The notes beneath the pieces are model-generated. The model saw only the letters and a list, made by a program, of their open reading frames with translations, was not told the DNA's origin and made no database searches. Of a stretch of 38,385 bases of DNA, positions 16,870 to 24,242 are shown piece by piece. How positions within the stretch are numbered: position 1 is the first letter of the stretch; each line of letters begins with the position of its first letter. The stretch is from Balneolia bacterium (GTDB taxonomy: Bacteria > Bacteroidota > Rhodothermia > Balneolales > Cyclonatronaceae). Where the stretch lies: contig PXCK01000079.1 in assembly GCA_003566635.1 (NCBI GenBank), positions 1-38,385 on the forward strand, given 5' to 3'. The translations under genes and the position numbers were made by a program.

Positions 16870-17181
16870 TTAAACGGTTATTTTTTCGATTTTTACCTGG
16901 GTTAAATGCTGGCGATGGCCATTGCGTTTTTGATACCCTTTACGGCGTTTTTTCTTGAAGACAATAACTTTATCGCCTTTAAGATGTTGAACAACAGAGC
17001 CTTCTACAGCTGCACCGTCAACTACAGGAGTTCCAACCTGAACGGAATCACCATTTGCAACCAAAAGAACGCGATCTGCATTAACTTTTTCATCAACATC
17101 TGCACTTAAACGGTCAACATAAATAGTTTCATTTTCCTGAACCTTATATTGGTGACCACCAAATTGAACTACTGCGTACAT
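16870..17181 (-). CDS. rplU: 50S ribosomal protein L21
   Basis: 103 residues, exactly the usual L21 length. It begins 'MYAVVQFGGHQYKVQENE' and ends with the basic 'FKKKRRKGYQKRNGHRQHLTQVKI' region, which binds 23S rRNA. It is the first gene of the rplU-rpmA pair. A sigma-70-like promoter lies 40-70 bp upstream. No obg gene follows rpmA here, unlike in many other phyla. Confidence 0.97.
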   Translation of the reverse strand: MYAVVQFGGHQYKVQENETIYVDRLSADVDEKVNADRVLLVANGDSVQVGTPVVDGAAVEGSVVQHLKGDKVIVFKKKRRKGYQKRNGHRQHLTQVKIEKITV

Positions 17182-17222
17182 AAAAATTTTATTTCTCTGG
17201 ACATTTTATTAATTAGCTTTTA

Positions 17223-17251
17223 AAGATAGACTTTTTATAAATATATTTCAA
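17223..17251 (-). promoter_or_regulatory. Promoter for rplU-rpmA
   Basis: On the minus strand TTGAAA (17246-17251), a 17-bp spacer and TATCTT (17223-17228), giving a leader of about 35 nt before rplU. The -35 is one base off consensus, the -10 two bases off. Confidence 0.45.
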
Positions 17252-17313
17252 GCAAAATAAACCATAAAAGAGTTTTTATATTTCATCAATTCAAAAACAA
17301 AATTTAGCTTAAA

Positions 17314-17478
17314 ATGGACAAACAATTACCCAAGTTGCATACTCAGGCAAAAAACTTAAAAAATCGTCATCGGTTAAAGTTTGATGGTGGCAGAGCATGG
17401 ATTAAAAACGGCCAGCTTCATGATGCTGTAAAGTTTGAAAAGCCTAATAGCAAAGGTAAGGAAACGGCTAAGGCCTAA
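17314..17478 (+). CDS. Small basic protein of unknown function (54 residues)
   Basis: An ATG frame of 54 codons between the divergent rplU and the convergent CnoX-like gene. It begins 'MDKQLPKLHTQAKNLKNRH', is rich in Lys/His/Asn, and has a compact middle 'LKFDGGRAWIKNGQLHD' before a charged tail. It has no signal peptide or membrane helix. The gap is otherwise just large enough for a small gene, the frame fills most of it, and the amino-acid mix is that of a real soluble protein rather than of translated AT-rich spacer. I do not recognise a family. It ends 8 bp before the end of the convergent gene. Confidence 0.5.
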   Translation: MDKQLPKLHTQAKNLKNRHRLKFDGGRAWIKNGQLHDAVKFEKPNSKGKETAKA

Positions 17479-17486
17479 TCCTCTAT

Positions 17487-18320
17487 TTAATACAACGCCA
17501 TCGAAAAGCGTCTTCGGTACTTAACCGTAACGGGATGCTTTTCTCCCAACAATTTAAATAATGCTACGCAAACCTTTCTTGCGGCATCATCTCCAACACT
17601 TCTACTAAGCATCATGGATTGGACTAGTAAATCAGCTGCTTCATCAAAACTACCCACCAACAATTTATTCTTTCCTGCTTCGTAAAGTTCAGCAGCTTTA
17701 CTATTGTCGTCCAGAGCATCTTCTTTTTTTAGAGACTGAATAGTTAAGACGGCTTCTTTTTCAATTTCATACTTTCCTTCTGCTTTTAAAGTTTGCATCA
17801 ACTTTAAGGCTGTTTCGTCATCTCCGGGAAGCAAGAGCATTGCTAAACGAACTTTTTGTTCATCACTTTCCATATCTGCCTGATATGCTTTTTTTGCAAA
17901 TTCAAGTGCTTCTTCCCTTTTCCCTTCCGAAATTAACTTGAGGATAAGCGCATCTATATCATCCTCATCATCAGTTGCTGAAGCTTTAAACTCGTCGGGT
18001 AAATGTTTATCAAGCCATTCCTTAACAGCGTGTTCAGGCAATGCGCCATCAAAATAGCCCAGCATCTTTCCTTTATATATCATTCTGACAGCCGGGATGC
18101 TACGAATCTGAAATTGAGATGCTAACGGTTGATTTTCTTCTTTTTCTAAATCAACCTTTACAAATTTCCACTTTCCATTTGCTTTTGAGGCAAGCTTTTC
18201 CAAAATCGGACCTAAGGTTTTACAAGGCCCGCACCAATCAGCCCAAAAATCCAGAACTACAGGAATACTAGCGTTGGCATCAATAATATCTTTTTGAATG
18301 TCTTTTAATTCGTAATCCAT
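17487..18320 (-). CDS. cnoX: Thioredoxin-TPR protein, CnoX (YbbN)-like
   Basis: 277 residues, close to E. coli CnoX/YbbN (284). The thioredoxin fold (1-110) has the active pair Cys30/Cys33 in 'WADWCGPCK' and the cis-proline at 77 in 'RSIPAV'. After an acidic linker ('ATDDEDDID') comes a helical TPR-like region (about 125-277) of the type that lets CnoX hold unfolded clients and pass them to GroEL. E. coli CnoX lost the CxxC pair while many other bacteria keep it, so this version should also act as an oxidoreductase. The ATG at 18320 starts directly at the fold. Confidence 0.85.
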   Translation of the reverse strand: MDYELKDIQKDIIDANASIPVVLDFWADWCGPCKTLGPILEKLASKANGKWKFVKVDLEKEENQPLASQFQIRSIPAVRMIYKGKMLGYFDGALPEHAVKEWLDKHLPDEFKASATDDEDDIDALILKLISEGKREEALEFAKKAYQADMESDEQKVRLAMLLLPGDDETALKLMQTLKAEGKYEIEKEAVLTIQSLKKEDALDDNSKAAELYEAGKNKLLVGSFDEAADLLVQSMMLSRSVGDDAARKVCVALFKLLGEKHPVTVKYRRRFSMALY

Positions 18321-18348
18321 TAATGTCTCTTTAATTAAATAGTTTGTT

Positions 18349-18356
18349 CAAATATA
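18349..18356 (-). promoter_or_regulatory. Bacteroides-type -7 box before the CnoX-like gene
   Basis: TATATTTG on the minus strand matches the Bacteroides consensus TAnnTTTG and lies 28 bp before the ATG. The expected TTTG about 19 bp further upstream is not clearly present; an ATTG is 23 bp away. Confidence 0.35.
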
Positions 18357-18542
18357 GCATAAATTCGGCTGATTTTTTTCAATGGAGATTGTCTCGAACA
18401 CTTTCTATACAAATAGCTATTTCAAATAAATCTATAAATTAATCCGTTATTTAATTCGTGTAAGTACCTGACCCGGATTATTCACCAAAAAATTTTCTTG
18501 ATAGCAAGGCGAAGGTGGAAAATCAGCGGAGGGGTACCTTAG

Positions 18543-18570
18543 CCAGCCATGGGTTTAAACCCATGGCTGG
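18543..18570. repeat. Perfect 28-bp palindrome
   Basis: The arm CCAGCCATGGGTTT (18543-18556) is followed without a loop by its exact reverse complement (18557-18570). It lies inside repeat copy 1 and is absent from the corresponding place in the copy at 21933. It has no T-run and no gene immediately upstream, so it is not an ordinary terminator. Confidence 0.85.
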
Positions 18571-18684
18571 ACAAATCTGTTATAGTCTGAATTAAACGTG
18601 CAAGGAAGCCATAGGTTTAGATCAAGATCTAATTCATTAATAGACAGTACTTTAGCTTCGTTATCTATCCATGGGTTTCACTGC

Positions 18685-18740
18685 GTGGGAATCACTTCGT
18701 TCGGTGCACTTCGTGGGAATCGCTTCGCTCGGAGTGTAGC
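18685..18740. repeat. 28-bp imperfect tandem repeat with GCTTCGCTCGG core
   Basis: Two adjacent 28-bp units (18685-18712, 18713-18740) both begin GTGGGAATC and share the (A/G)CTTCG(T/C)TCGG core. A third related unit lies at 21643-21670. From memory, similar GGAATCGCTTCGCTCGG-like sequences are scattered between genes in many unrelated bacterial genomes. Confidence 0.6.
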
Positions 18741-18931
18741 ATCCTAACCACACCCAAATTTGAGTGAGTGTAGTATTTTCTATATAGAATATTTTTAATC
18801 GTAGAAGATTTAAATTTCATGCTTTCGTGAATAATTCGGGCTAATCTAATGTGTACATGCCTATTGCAGATGCTTTTAGCTATCAGTACCTTACACTTGT
18901 TAAAAAAACAATTACCTATAAGACTTGAGTT

Positions 18932-20257
18932 ATGAAAAACTATTATTTAAAACTATCTGCCGTAATCGCTATTTTAGCGGGTGTTTTAATGGGTTGTGGT
19001 GGTGATCCGAATATTGAAACCGCCAAATTGAATCTTAGAAATGCCGATTATGATGGCGTTATTGAAGCTACACAGCGTGCAATGGATGAAAATCCGGAAA
19101 ATGCCGATGCTTATTTTTATATGGGGTCTGCTTATCTTGACAGGTCTGAAGACTTGCCGCCTTCTGAGAGAAATGAAGACTTAGCCAAAGCAAGAGAATT
19201 ACTTCTTGAAGCAGACAGGCTTTATCGTGAGCAAGAAATTTCTTCTAATGAAGCACAAGTAGCTGAGTTATTAGTGACTAACGCATGGTCAGCTGCCTAT
19301 ACCGAAGGTGTATCTCGTATAGATTTTGAAGGCGAGAATGATCCTGAACAGGTTTCGATGGCCATAGAATATATGCACAATGCCATTGCTCTTGCCCCTG
19401 ACAGCCTTATCAACTACGAAGCACTTTCTGAAATATATTATGTAGCAGATGATATTGATAATGCGATTAATTACATGATGAAAAGCATTGACCGATCTCC
19501 GGAGCCTGATGTAAATGCTTATCAGCGTGTAGTTTTCTTCTATCAAGTTGCTGACAGACCCGATGAGTCTTTTGATTTACTCCAAAGAGCACGTGCTGAA
19601 TTTCCTGAAGAAATTTTCTTTACACAAGAAATTGCTAATGTTTATTTCCGACGTGGCCAAAGAGACGAAGCCCTTGAGGTACTTCAGGAGTTAATTGAGC
19701 TGGATCCGGAAAATGCCGAATATCGCTTAGTGTTTGGTACCCAAATTTATCAGGAATACATTAATCTAAATAATGATATAAATGAACTCTATGATGTAAT
19801 TTTTGATCTTAATGCAGAATATCGTGAAGTTGCCCGAAACCCTCAAGCTGATGCTAATAGATTGACTGAGATTTTGGATGAAATTGAAGCTGCTGAAACT
19901 CAAATTGTGGAGTTGGATGAATTCCGATTCGAAATTGCTGTGCGTGCAGAAGAGCAGTTGATGGCTGCGTATGAGATTGATCCTGATCATTCAGATATCA
20001 CCTATACTTTGGGTGCTATTAATGAAAATAAAGGCATTGCTCTTGCCGATCAACGAAACTTAATAGATGACATGGATGAATTGGCCGAACTTGATGCCCG
20101 CTCAAGAGAATACTTTGAAAGAGCCTTGCCTTTTTACATTAGAACGGCCGAACTAGAGCCCGATGAGCCGGAAAACTGGTTGAAGCTTTTTCAGATTTAT
20201 ACTCGTTTAGGTATGGAAGAAGAAGCAATGGATGCCGCTGAACGCGCCGGTATTTAA
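18932..20257 (+). CDS. TPR lipoprotein (first of a pair)
   Basis: 441 residues. The N-terminal signal ends in the lipobox 'LMGC' with Cys22, so the protein should be lipid-anchored, probably in the outer membrane facing the periplasm. Several tetratricopeptide repeats are visible: 'VIEATQRAMDENPENADAYFYMGSAYLD' (about 41-68), 'EYMHNAIALAPDSLINYEALSEIYY', 'QRDEALEVLQELIELDPENAEY' and a C-terminal one around 400-435. A long acidic helical stretch (about 275-335) may form a coiled coil. The role is unknown; TPRs usually bind partner proteins. The next gene, 33 bp downstream, is a relative, so the pair probably arose by duplication. Repeat elements bracket the two. Confidence 0.85.
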   Translation: MKNYYLKLSAVIAILAGVLMGCGGDPNIETAKLNLRNADYDGVIEATQRAMDENPENADAYFYMGSAYLDRSEDLPPSERNEDLAKARELLLEADRLYREQEISSNEAQVAELLVTNAWSAAYTEGVSRIDFEGENDPEQVSMAIEYMHNAIALAPDSLINYEALSEIYYVADDIDNAINYMMKSIDRSPEPDVNAYQRVVFFYQVADRPDESFDLLQRARAEFPEEIFFTQEIANVYFRRGQRDEALEVLQELIELDPENAEYRLVFGTQIYQEYINLNNDINELYDVIFDLNAEYREVARNPQADANRLTEILDEIEAAETQIVELDEFRFEIAVRAEEQLMAAYEIDPDHSDITYTLGAINENKGIALADQRNLIDDMDELAELDARSREYFERALPFYIRTAELEPDEPENWLKLFQIYTRLGMEEEAMDAAERAGI

Positions 20258-20290
20258 TATCAAAACAGCTATTTAATTACATTAAACCGT

Positions 20291-21520
20291 ATGATTAATC
20301 TTATCACCCGAAGTACTGCATTAATTGCGGTACTCGGGTTTCTTTTTGGGTGCAGCTTAATTAATCAATCAGATGATCTCAATGCTGCTAAAACCTTAAA
20401 CGAACAGCGTAACACAAATGAAGCGCTTATTTCAGCTCAAAGAGCCATTAATGCTGATCCAACAAATTATGAAGCCCACTTCTTAAAAGGCGAAATAATT
20501 TATCAGCTTTCTAAAAGCTACATCCCTGCTGAACGTAAGCCTCTTTATATAGACATGGTTAATGCATTTGATGCTGCTATTTTAAACGCTCCTGCTTTAG
20601 AAACCGAAACACTCGCCCAGCAAGCTTCCAATTATATCGATAGCGCTTTTGAATTTGAGTTTCAAAATGCAAATAACATATTATCAGGAACCGGAGAAGA
20701 TAACGGAGATGCTGCCATCAGTAATGCTATTGTACATTTGGAAAATGCCGCTGTAATTGAAAAGTCAAATACAGAGGTATACGAAATGCTCTTTGATTTA
20801 TATATCGCATCAGGTGATATGACGAAAGCAGCTAAACAATTGAATAACCTTTCTTCTTACACTACCTTATCTCTTCAACAACATGAAATACTCGGGTTTA
20901 TGATGTATGAGCAAGGCAACTTTCCACTTGCACGCACGCACCTGGAAGAAGCATGGCAAAATGGTCAAGGAAGCGTAAATGCTGCCAGAGGCTTGGTAAA
21001 TACATACAACAGTTTAGAAATGGAAGACGAGGCTTTAGACTTGGTGATGCAGCTGGTAGAAGTTGATTCCAATGACATAACGGTGCTTTTAGCTTATGCA
21101 AATATCCTAATCACCAAAACAATGGATTCCCTTGATGAAGTTTCTATTTCCAGAACCAATGATTTAGCTGCCTTGCAATATAATGTTGCAAAACTTAATA
21201 AAGACGAAGCCACCGAGAACCTGAATAATGCTTTAGGAATTAATCCTCAAGACTTGAAAGCAAATTATCTTAAAGGATACTTTCTTATGAAGTTAGGATA
21301 TTGGTATGATAGCATACCTACATCTCAACCGGGCTTGTATTCTACTTCGCAAGCTGCTGATCTTTCAAACGATTTTTTTTATCAAAGTGTAAATCACTTG
21401 GAAACCGTTGTTGAACAAGATGACTCATTTAGAGATGCCTGGCTCATTTTAAGTTCCGTTTATGAACAATTGGGAATGACCGAAGAAGCTCAACGTGCAA
21501 GACAACGAATTTCATCTTAA
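20291..21520 (+). CDS. TPR lipoprotein (second of a pair)
   Basis: 409 residues. Lipobox 'LFGC' with Cys21. The N-terminal TPR region ('EQRNTNEALISAQRAINADPTNYEAHFLKGEIIYQLS', about 38-74) matches the same place in the upstream lipoprotein, including the inserted 'AERKPLY' type loop, and both proteins end in a TPR with 'EQLGMTEEAQRARQRI' or 'TRLGMEEEAMDAAERA'. Hence they are paralogues. They are probably cotranscribed and may form one complex at the outer membrane. Function is unknown. A strong terminator follows 8 bp after the stop codon. Confidence 0.83.
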   Translation: MINLITRSTALIAVLGFLFGCSLINQSDDLNAAKTLNEQRNTNEALISAQRAINADPTNYEAHFLKGEIIYQLSKSYIPAERKPLYIDMVNAFDAAILNAPALETETLAQQASNYIDSAFEFEFQNANNILSGTGEDNGDAAISNAIVHLENAAVIEKSNTEVYEMLFDLYIASGDMTKAAKQLNNLSSYTTLSLQQHEILGFMMYEQGNFPLARTHLEEAWQNGQGSVNAARGLVNTYNSLEMEDEALDLVMQLVEVDSNDITVLLAYANILITKTMDSLDEVSISRTNDLAALQYNVAKLNKDEATENLNNALGINPQDLKANYLKGYFLMKLGYWYDSIPTSQPGLYSTSQAADLSNDFFYQSVNHLETVVEQDDSFRDAWLILSSVYEQLGMTEEAQRARQRISS

Positions 21521-21527
21521 TCTTCTT

Positions 21528-21553
21528 AAGGCTGCTTAATCGCAGCCTTTTTT
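21528..21553 (+). terminator. Intrinsic terminator after the TPR pair
   Basis: AAGGCTGC (21528-21535) pairs with GCAGCCTT (21542-21549) around a 6-nt loop, followed by further T to 21553. Confidence 0.9.
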
Positions 21554-21635
21554 GTTACTGACTGCTATTCAGTTGGGTTTGAAAAGCGTTTATATATGAG
21601 CTAACCAACTGTATGAAGTACCCACCAAGTAAGTA

Positions 21636-21777
21636 GCACTTCGTGAGAATCGCTTCGCTCGGCGTGCAGCATTTAAACCACATCCAAATTTGAGCGAGTA
21701 TGATATTTTTTTTATATACAATAATTTAAATAGCATAAGATTCAAACTTCATACTTCCGTAATTGATTCGTGCTAAA
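21636..21777. repeat. Intergenic repeat, truncated copy (right part only)
   Basis: Aligns with 18706-18847 of copy 1, including the GCACTTCGTG-AGAATCGCTTCGCTCGG block, the CCAAATTTGAG block and a degenerate right end (CGTAATTGATTCGTGCTAA). The left end is missing. It is more diverged than the other copies. Confidence 0.65.
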
Positions 21778-21932
21778 CCGCAACGCTCCCGACGAATGGA
21801 CAAAGGCTACAAGACCGGATAATTGCAAAGTCAAAATCAAAATTAGTGATCGTTGTGCCTTCTTTGTGTACGTTGTGGTTAGGAAATACAAAGCGCATGA
21901 GTGGTTCTCATTTACACTCAAAACTAATCTAA

Positions 21933-22159
21933 CTCGGATTATTCACCAAAAAATTTTCTTGGTAGCAAGACGAAGGTGGAAAATCAGCGGAAGGGTACCT
22001 TAGTACCCTGAGCATTACTTTTTCAACTTCAACGCAGCTAACACGGAAATTTTGCAGCATTTAAACCACACCCAAATTTGAGTGAGTGCATAATTTGGAT
22101 GAAATTCTAAAAATTAATAATGTAAAAGATGTCTTTCATACTTATGTGAATAATTCGGG
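21933..22159. repeat. Intergenic repeat element, copy 2 (227 bp)
   Basis: Left end CTCGGATTATTCAC (21933-21946) and right end GTGAATAATTCGGG (22146-22159) match copy 1 in the same orientation. The left 69 bp are 66/69 identical to copy 1. The middle differs: in place of the 28-bp palindrome there is a small hairpin AGGGTAC-CTTA-GTACCCT (21992-22009). Confidence 0.7.
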
Positions 22160-22349
22160 CTAAAGTCATTCTTCAATCAGGTTTATGAAATCCATAAAAG
22201 CAACGTATTGCCTCCTGCACTTCAAAATAAAAACCTTCTGCATATAATTTGAATTTATTACAATCTACAATCAGACCGTTTTATTCATATCATCAAATTG
22301 ACTATTTTCAAAACATATATTCATTCTTTAACTACAACTATCGACTGTA

Positions 22350-23495
22350 ATGAGATTTAATTCTAAAGTGATTCACGCAGGTCAGGCACCTGAAGAAACA
22401 TCCGGCGCTGTGATGCCTCCAATTTTTCAAACATCTACTTATGCACAAGAAGCTCCCGGTGTAAATAAGGGTCATGACTACGCCAGGGTTACAAACCCAA
22501 CTCGAACTGCCCTTGAAAAGTTACTTGCCGGTTTGGAAGGTGGAACTGACTGTGCCTGCTTTGCAAGCGGCTGTGCTGCTATGGATGCTGTTATTAAAAT
22601 GTTTAGACCAGGTGATCATATTGTTGCAAGTAACGACCTTTATGGAGGTACCTACCGTTTATTCACCAAAGTTTTTGAGCCTATGGGAATCTCATTCTCT
22701 TTTGTGGATATGAGCCGATTCGAAAACGTAGAGAAATCTGTAAACTCATCAACCAAATTAATTTGGATTGAAACACCCACAAATCCCCTTTTGAATATTG
22801 TTGACGTCAAAAAAGTTACCTCTTTTGCCAAAACTAAAGGCATACTCACCATCGTAGATAACACCTTCGCATCGCCCTACCTGCAAAAACCACTTGAATT
22901 AGGAGCTGATGCCGTGTTACACTCTACTACCAAATACATTGGCGGTCATTCCGATGTTATCGGGGGTGCAGTAATTTCATCTCATCCGGACATAATTGAG
23001 AATATGCGTTTTCAGGTAAAAACTTCAGGTGGAGTACCCGGACCGATGGATTGCTACTTAACGCTTCGAGGTGTTAAAACCTTATCAATACGCGTGCAAC
23101 GTTCTTGCGAAAATGCAAAAATCATAGCCGAATACCTTGTAAGTCATCCTAAAGTTGCTCATGTTCGATATCCCGGTTTCAAAAACCACCCCGGACATAA
23201 AATCGCTGCTGAACAAATGGCAGATTTTGGTGCAATGGTATCATTCACCCTGAAAAAAGACGATGTACCTACTGCACACAAATTTATGAGCTCGACTCAC
23301 TATTTTACACTTGCAGAAAGTCTTGGAGGGGTGGAATCCTTAATTAGTCACCCCGCTAGTATGACTCACGGCTCAATTCCTGCAGAAGTTCGACATAAAG
23401 CAGGGCTCAACGATTCCCTCATTCGTTTATCGGTTGGAATTGAAGATTTTCAGGATTTAATCGAAGATCTGGAAAAGGCTTTTTCCTCAATTTAA
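22350..23495 (+). CDS. Cystathionine gamma-synthase/lyase-family PLP enzyme
   Basis: 381 residues, the normal length for the Cys/Met-metabolism PLP family. 'DYARVTNPTR' (43-52) binds the cofactor phosphate of the neighbouring subunit, 'IVDNTFASPYLQKPLELGAD' (168-187) carries the PLP-binding Asp170, and Lys195 in 'HSTTKYIGGHSD' forms the Schiff base. 'LAESLGGVESLISHPASMTH' near residue 320 is typical of cystathionine gamma-synthase and gamma-lyase rather than O-acetylhomoserine sulfhydrylase. Which of the two reactions dominates cannot be decided here. A small lipoprotein gene begins 4 bp downstream, so the two are cotranscribed. Confidence 0.9.
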   Translation: MRFNSKVIHAGQAPEETSGAVMPPIFQTSTYAQEAPGVNKGHDYARVTNPTRTALEKLLAGLEGGTDCACFASGCAAMDAVIKMFRPGDHIVASNDLYGGTYRLFTKVFEPMGISFSFVDMSRFENVEKSVNSSTKLIWIETPTNPLLNIVDVKKVTSFAKTKGILTIVDNTFASPYLQKPLELGADAVLHSTTKYIGGHSDVIGGAVISSHPDIIENMRFQVKTSGGVPGPMDCYLTLRGVKTLSIRVQRSCENAKIIAEYLVSHPKVAHVRYPGFKNHPGHKIAAEQMADFGAMVSFTLKKDDVPTAHKFMSSTHYFTLAESLGGVESLISHPASMTHGSIPAEVRHKAGLNDSLIRLSVGIEDFQDLIEDLEKAFSSI

Positions 23496-23499
23496 TAAA

Positions 23500-24033
23500 A
23501 TGAAAACATACAACCGAAATAAAATCCTGTTATTATTCGGCTCTGCAGTCGTTTTAACAGGATTAGCCGGTTGTTTAAATCCATTTGCGCCAGGGCTTGA
23601 AGACGGCGACCCTTTTGGCGATTTTCTAGGTGACCCAACAACCATTGAGGGTTTCTTTACCCGCTTCCAAAATGCTTATCAGTTCCGGGACACTACTCTT
23701 TACGGCCCGTTGATTCATCCAAATTTTACATTTACGTTCAGAGATGAGGATAATAATGTAGATGTAAGCTGGGGTAGAAACGATGAAATGAACAGTACGT
23801 ATCGTTTATTTATCAACAGTTCGGATATTAGAATACAATGGAATAACATTATATCACTGGAAACTAATTTTGAGCAAACCCAGGCTCAGGTTCTACGAAG
23901 GTTTGATTTAACCGTGGTTTTGGAAGCTTCGGATGTGATTAGAACGGATGGAGCCGTCAATTTTGTAATGACTCGCCCGGATTCTACAGAAAGTTGGCAA
24001 TTGCTATCATGGCGAGACGAATCGGATTTGTAG
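23500..24033 (+). CDS. Small lipoprotein, possibly NTF2-like fold
   Basis: 177 residues. The signal ends in lipobox 'LAGC' with Cys25. The mature part contains 'EGFFTRFQNAYQFRDTTLYGPLIHPNFTFTF' style sequence and ends with 'ESWQLLSWRDESDL', a pattern of one or two helices followed by a curved sheet that recalls NTF2/SnoaL-like domains, but I do not recognise a named family. It starts 4 bp after the PLP-enzyme gene, so expression should be linked, although no functional link is obvious. No metal or catalytic motif is evident. Confidence 0.75.
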   Translation: MKTYNRNKILLLFGSAVVLTGLAGCLNPFAPGLEDGDPFGDFLGDPTTIEGFFTRFQNAYQFRDTTLYGPLIHPNFTFTFRDEDNNVDVSWGRNDEMNSTYRLFINSSDIRIQWNNIISLETNFEQTQAQVLRRFDLTVVLEASDVIRTDGAVNFVMTRPDSTESWQLLSWRDESDL

Positions 24034-24242
24034 GTAAGATTACCAATTATGCCGAGGGCGCTTAAACTGGATTCTTAGTTAAATGGTAATAAAACCTCTG
24101 AGTCTCCGAATATCTATGGTTAACAATCTTTGATTTTTGAAACCATATTTTAGGTGATTTAAGGGTGATTATTTCCGATATTACTACCATCAAAATTATT
24201 AATCTTTCCATCTAACTGAGATGGACTAACGTAAATATTATT

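Larger units (their letters stand above)
18472..18840. repeat. Intergenic repeat element, copy 1 (369 bp, terminal inverted repeats)
   Basis: CCCGGATTATTCAC (18472-18485) and GTGAATAATTCGGG (18827-18840) are inverted repeats matching at 13 of 14 positions. The left 69 bp (18474-18542) recur at 21935-22003 with three differences. The right part, from the 'AACCACACCCAAATTTGAG' block to the end, recurs at 21636-21777 and 22052-22159. There is no coding capacity. The form suits a non-autonomous mobile or formerly mobile sequence that has collected an internal palindrome and tandem repeat. Confidence 0.7.
18321..18931. other. Repeat-bearing intergenic region left of the TPR lipoprotein pair
   Basis: A 611-bp gap. 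It holds the minus-strand promoter of the CnoX-like gene, a 369-bp sequence with terminal inverted repeats (18472-18840), a perfect 28-bp palindrome inside it, a 28-bp tandem duplication, and about 90 bp leading to the first TPR gene. No open reading frame looks real. Confidence 0.7.
21521..22349. other. Repeat-rich intergenic region right of the TPR pair
   Basis: The longest gene-free stretch (829 bp). From left to right: the terminator of the TPR pair, a truncated repeat (21636-21777), a segment at about 21780-21900 with 'GTTGTGCCTTCTTTGTGTACG' type sequence, a second repeat copy with both ends (21933-22159), and about 190 bp of AT-rich DNA before the PLP-enzyme gene. A 77-codon frame at 21770-22003 crosses the repeats and is not credible. 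Confidence 0.7.

Noticed and set aside
18543-18570. Palindrome read as a transcription terminator
   Set aside because: No loop, no T-run, and no gene reading into it at close range.
18685-18740. CRISPR-like tandem repeat
   Set aside because: Only two imperfect adjacent units with no spacers; better explained as a small tandem duplication of a dispersed intergenic repeat.
21770-22003. 77-codon plus-strand frame in the repeat region
   Set aside because: It crosses two different repeat modules, has no recognisable domain, and its sequence is explained by the repeats.
24034-24242. ATTACCA/TGGTAAT inverted repeat before the acetoacetyl-CoA thiolase
   Set aside because: Short arms about 40 bp apart in AT-rich DNA; no support for a regulatory role.
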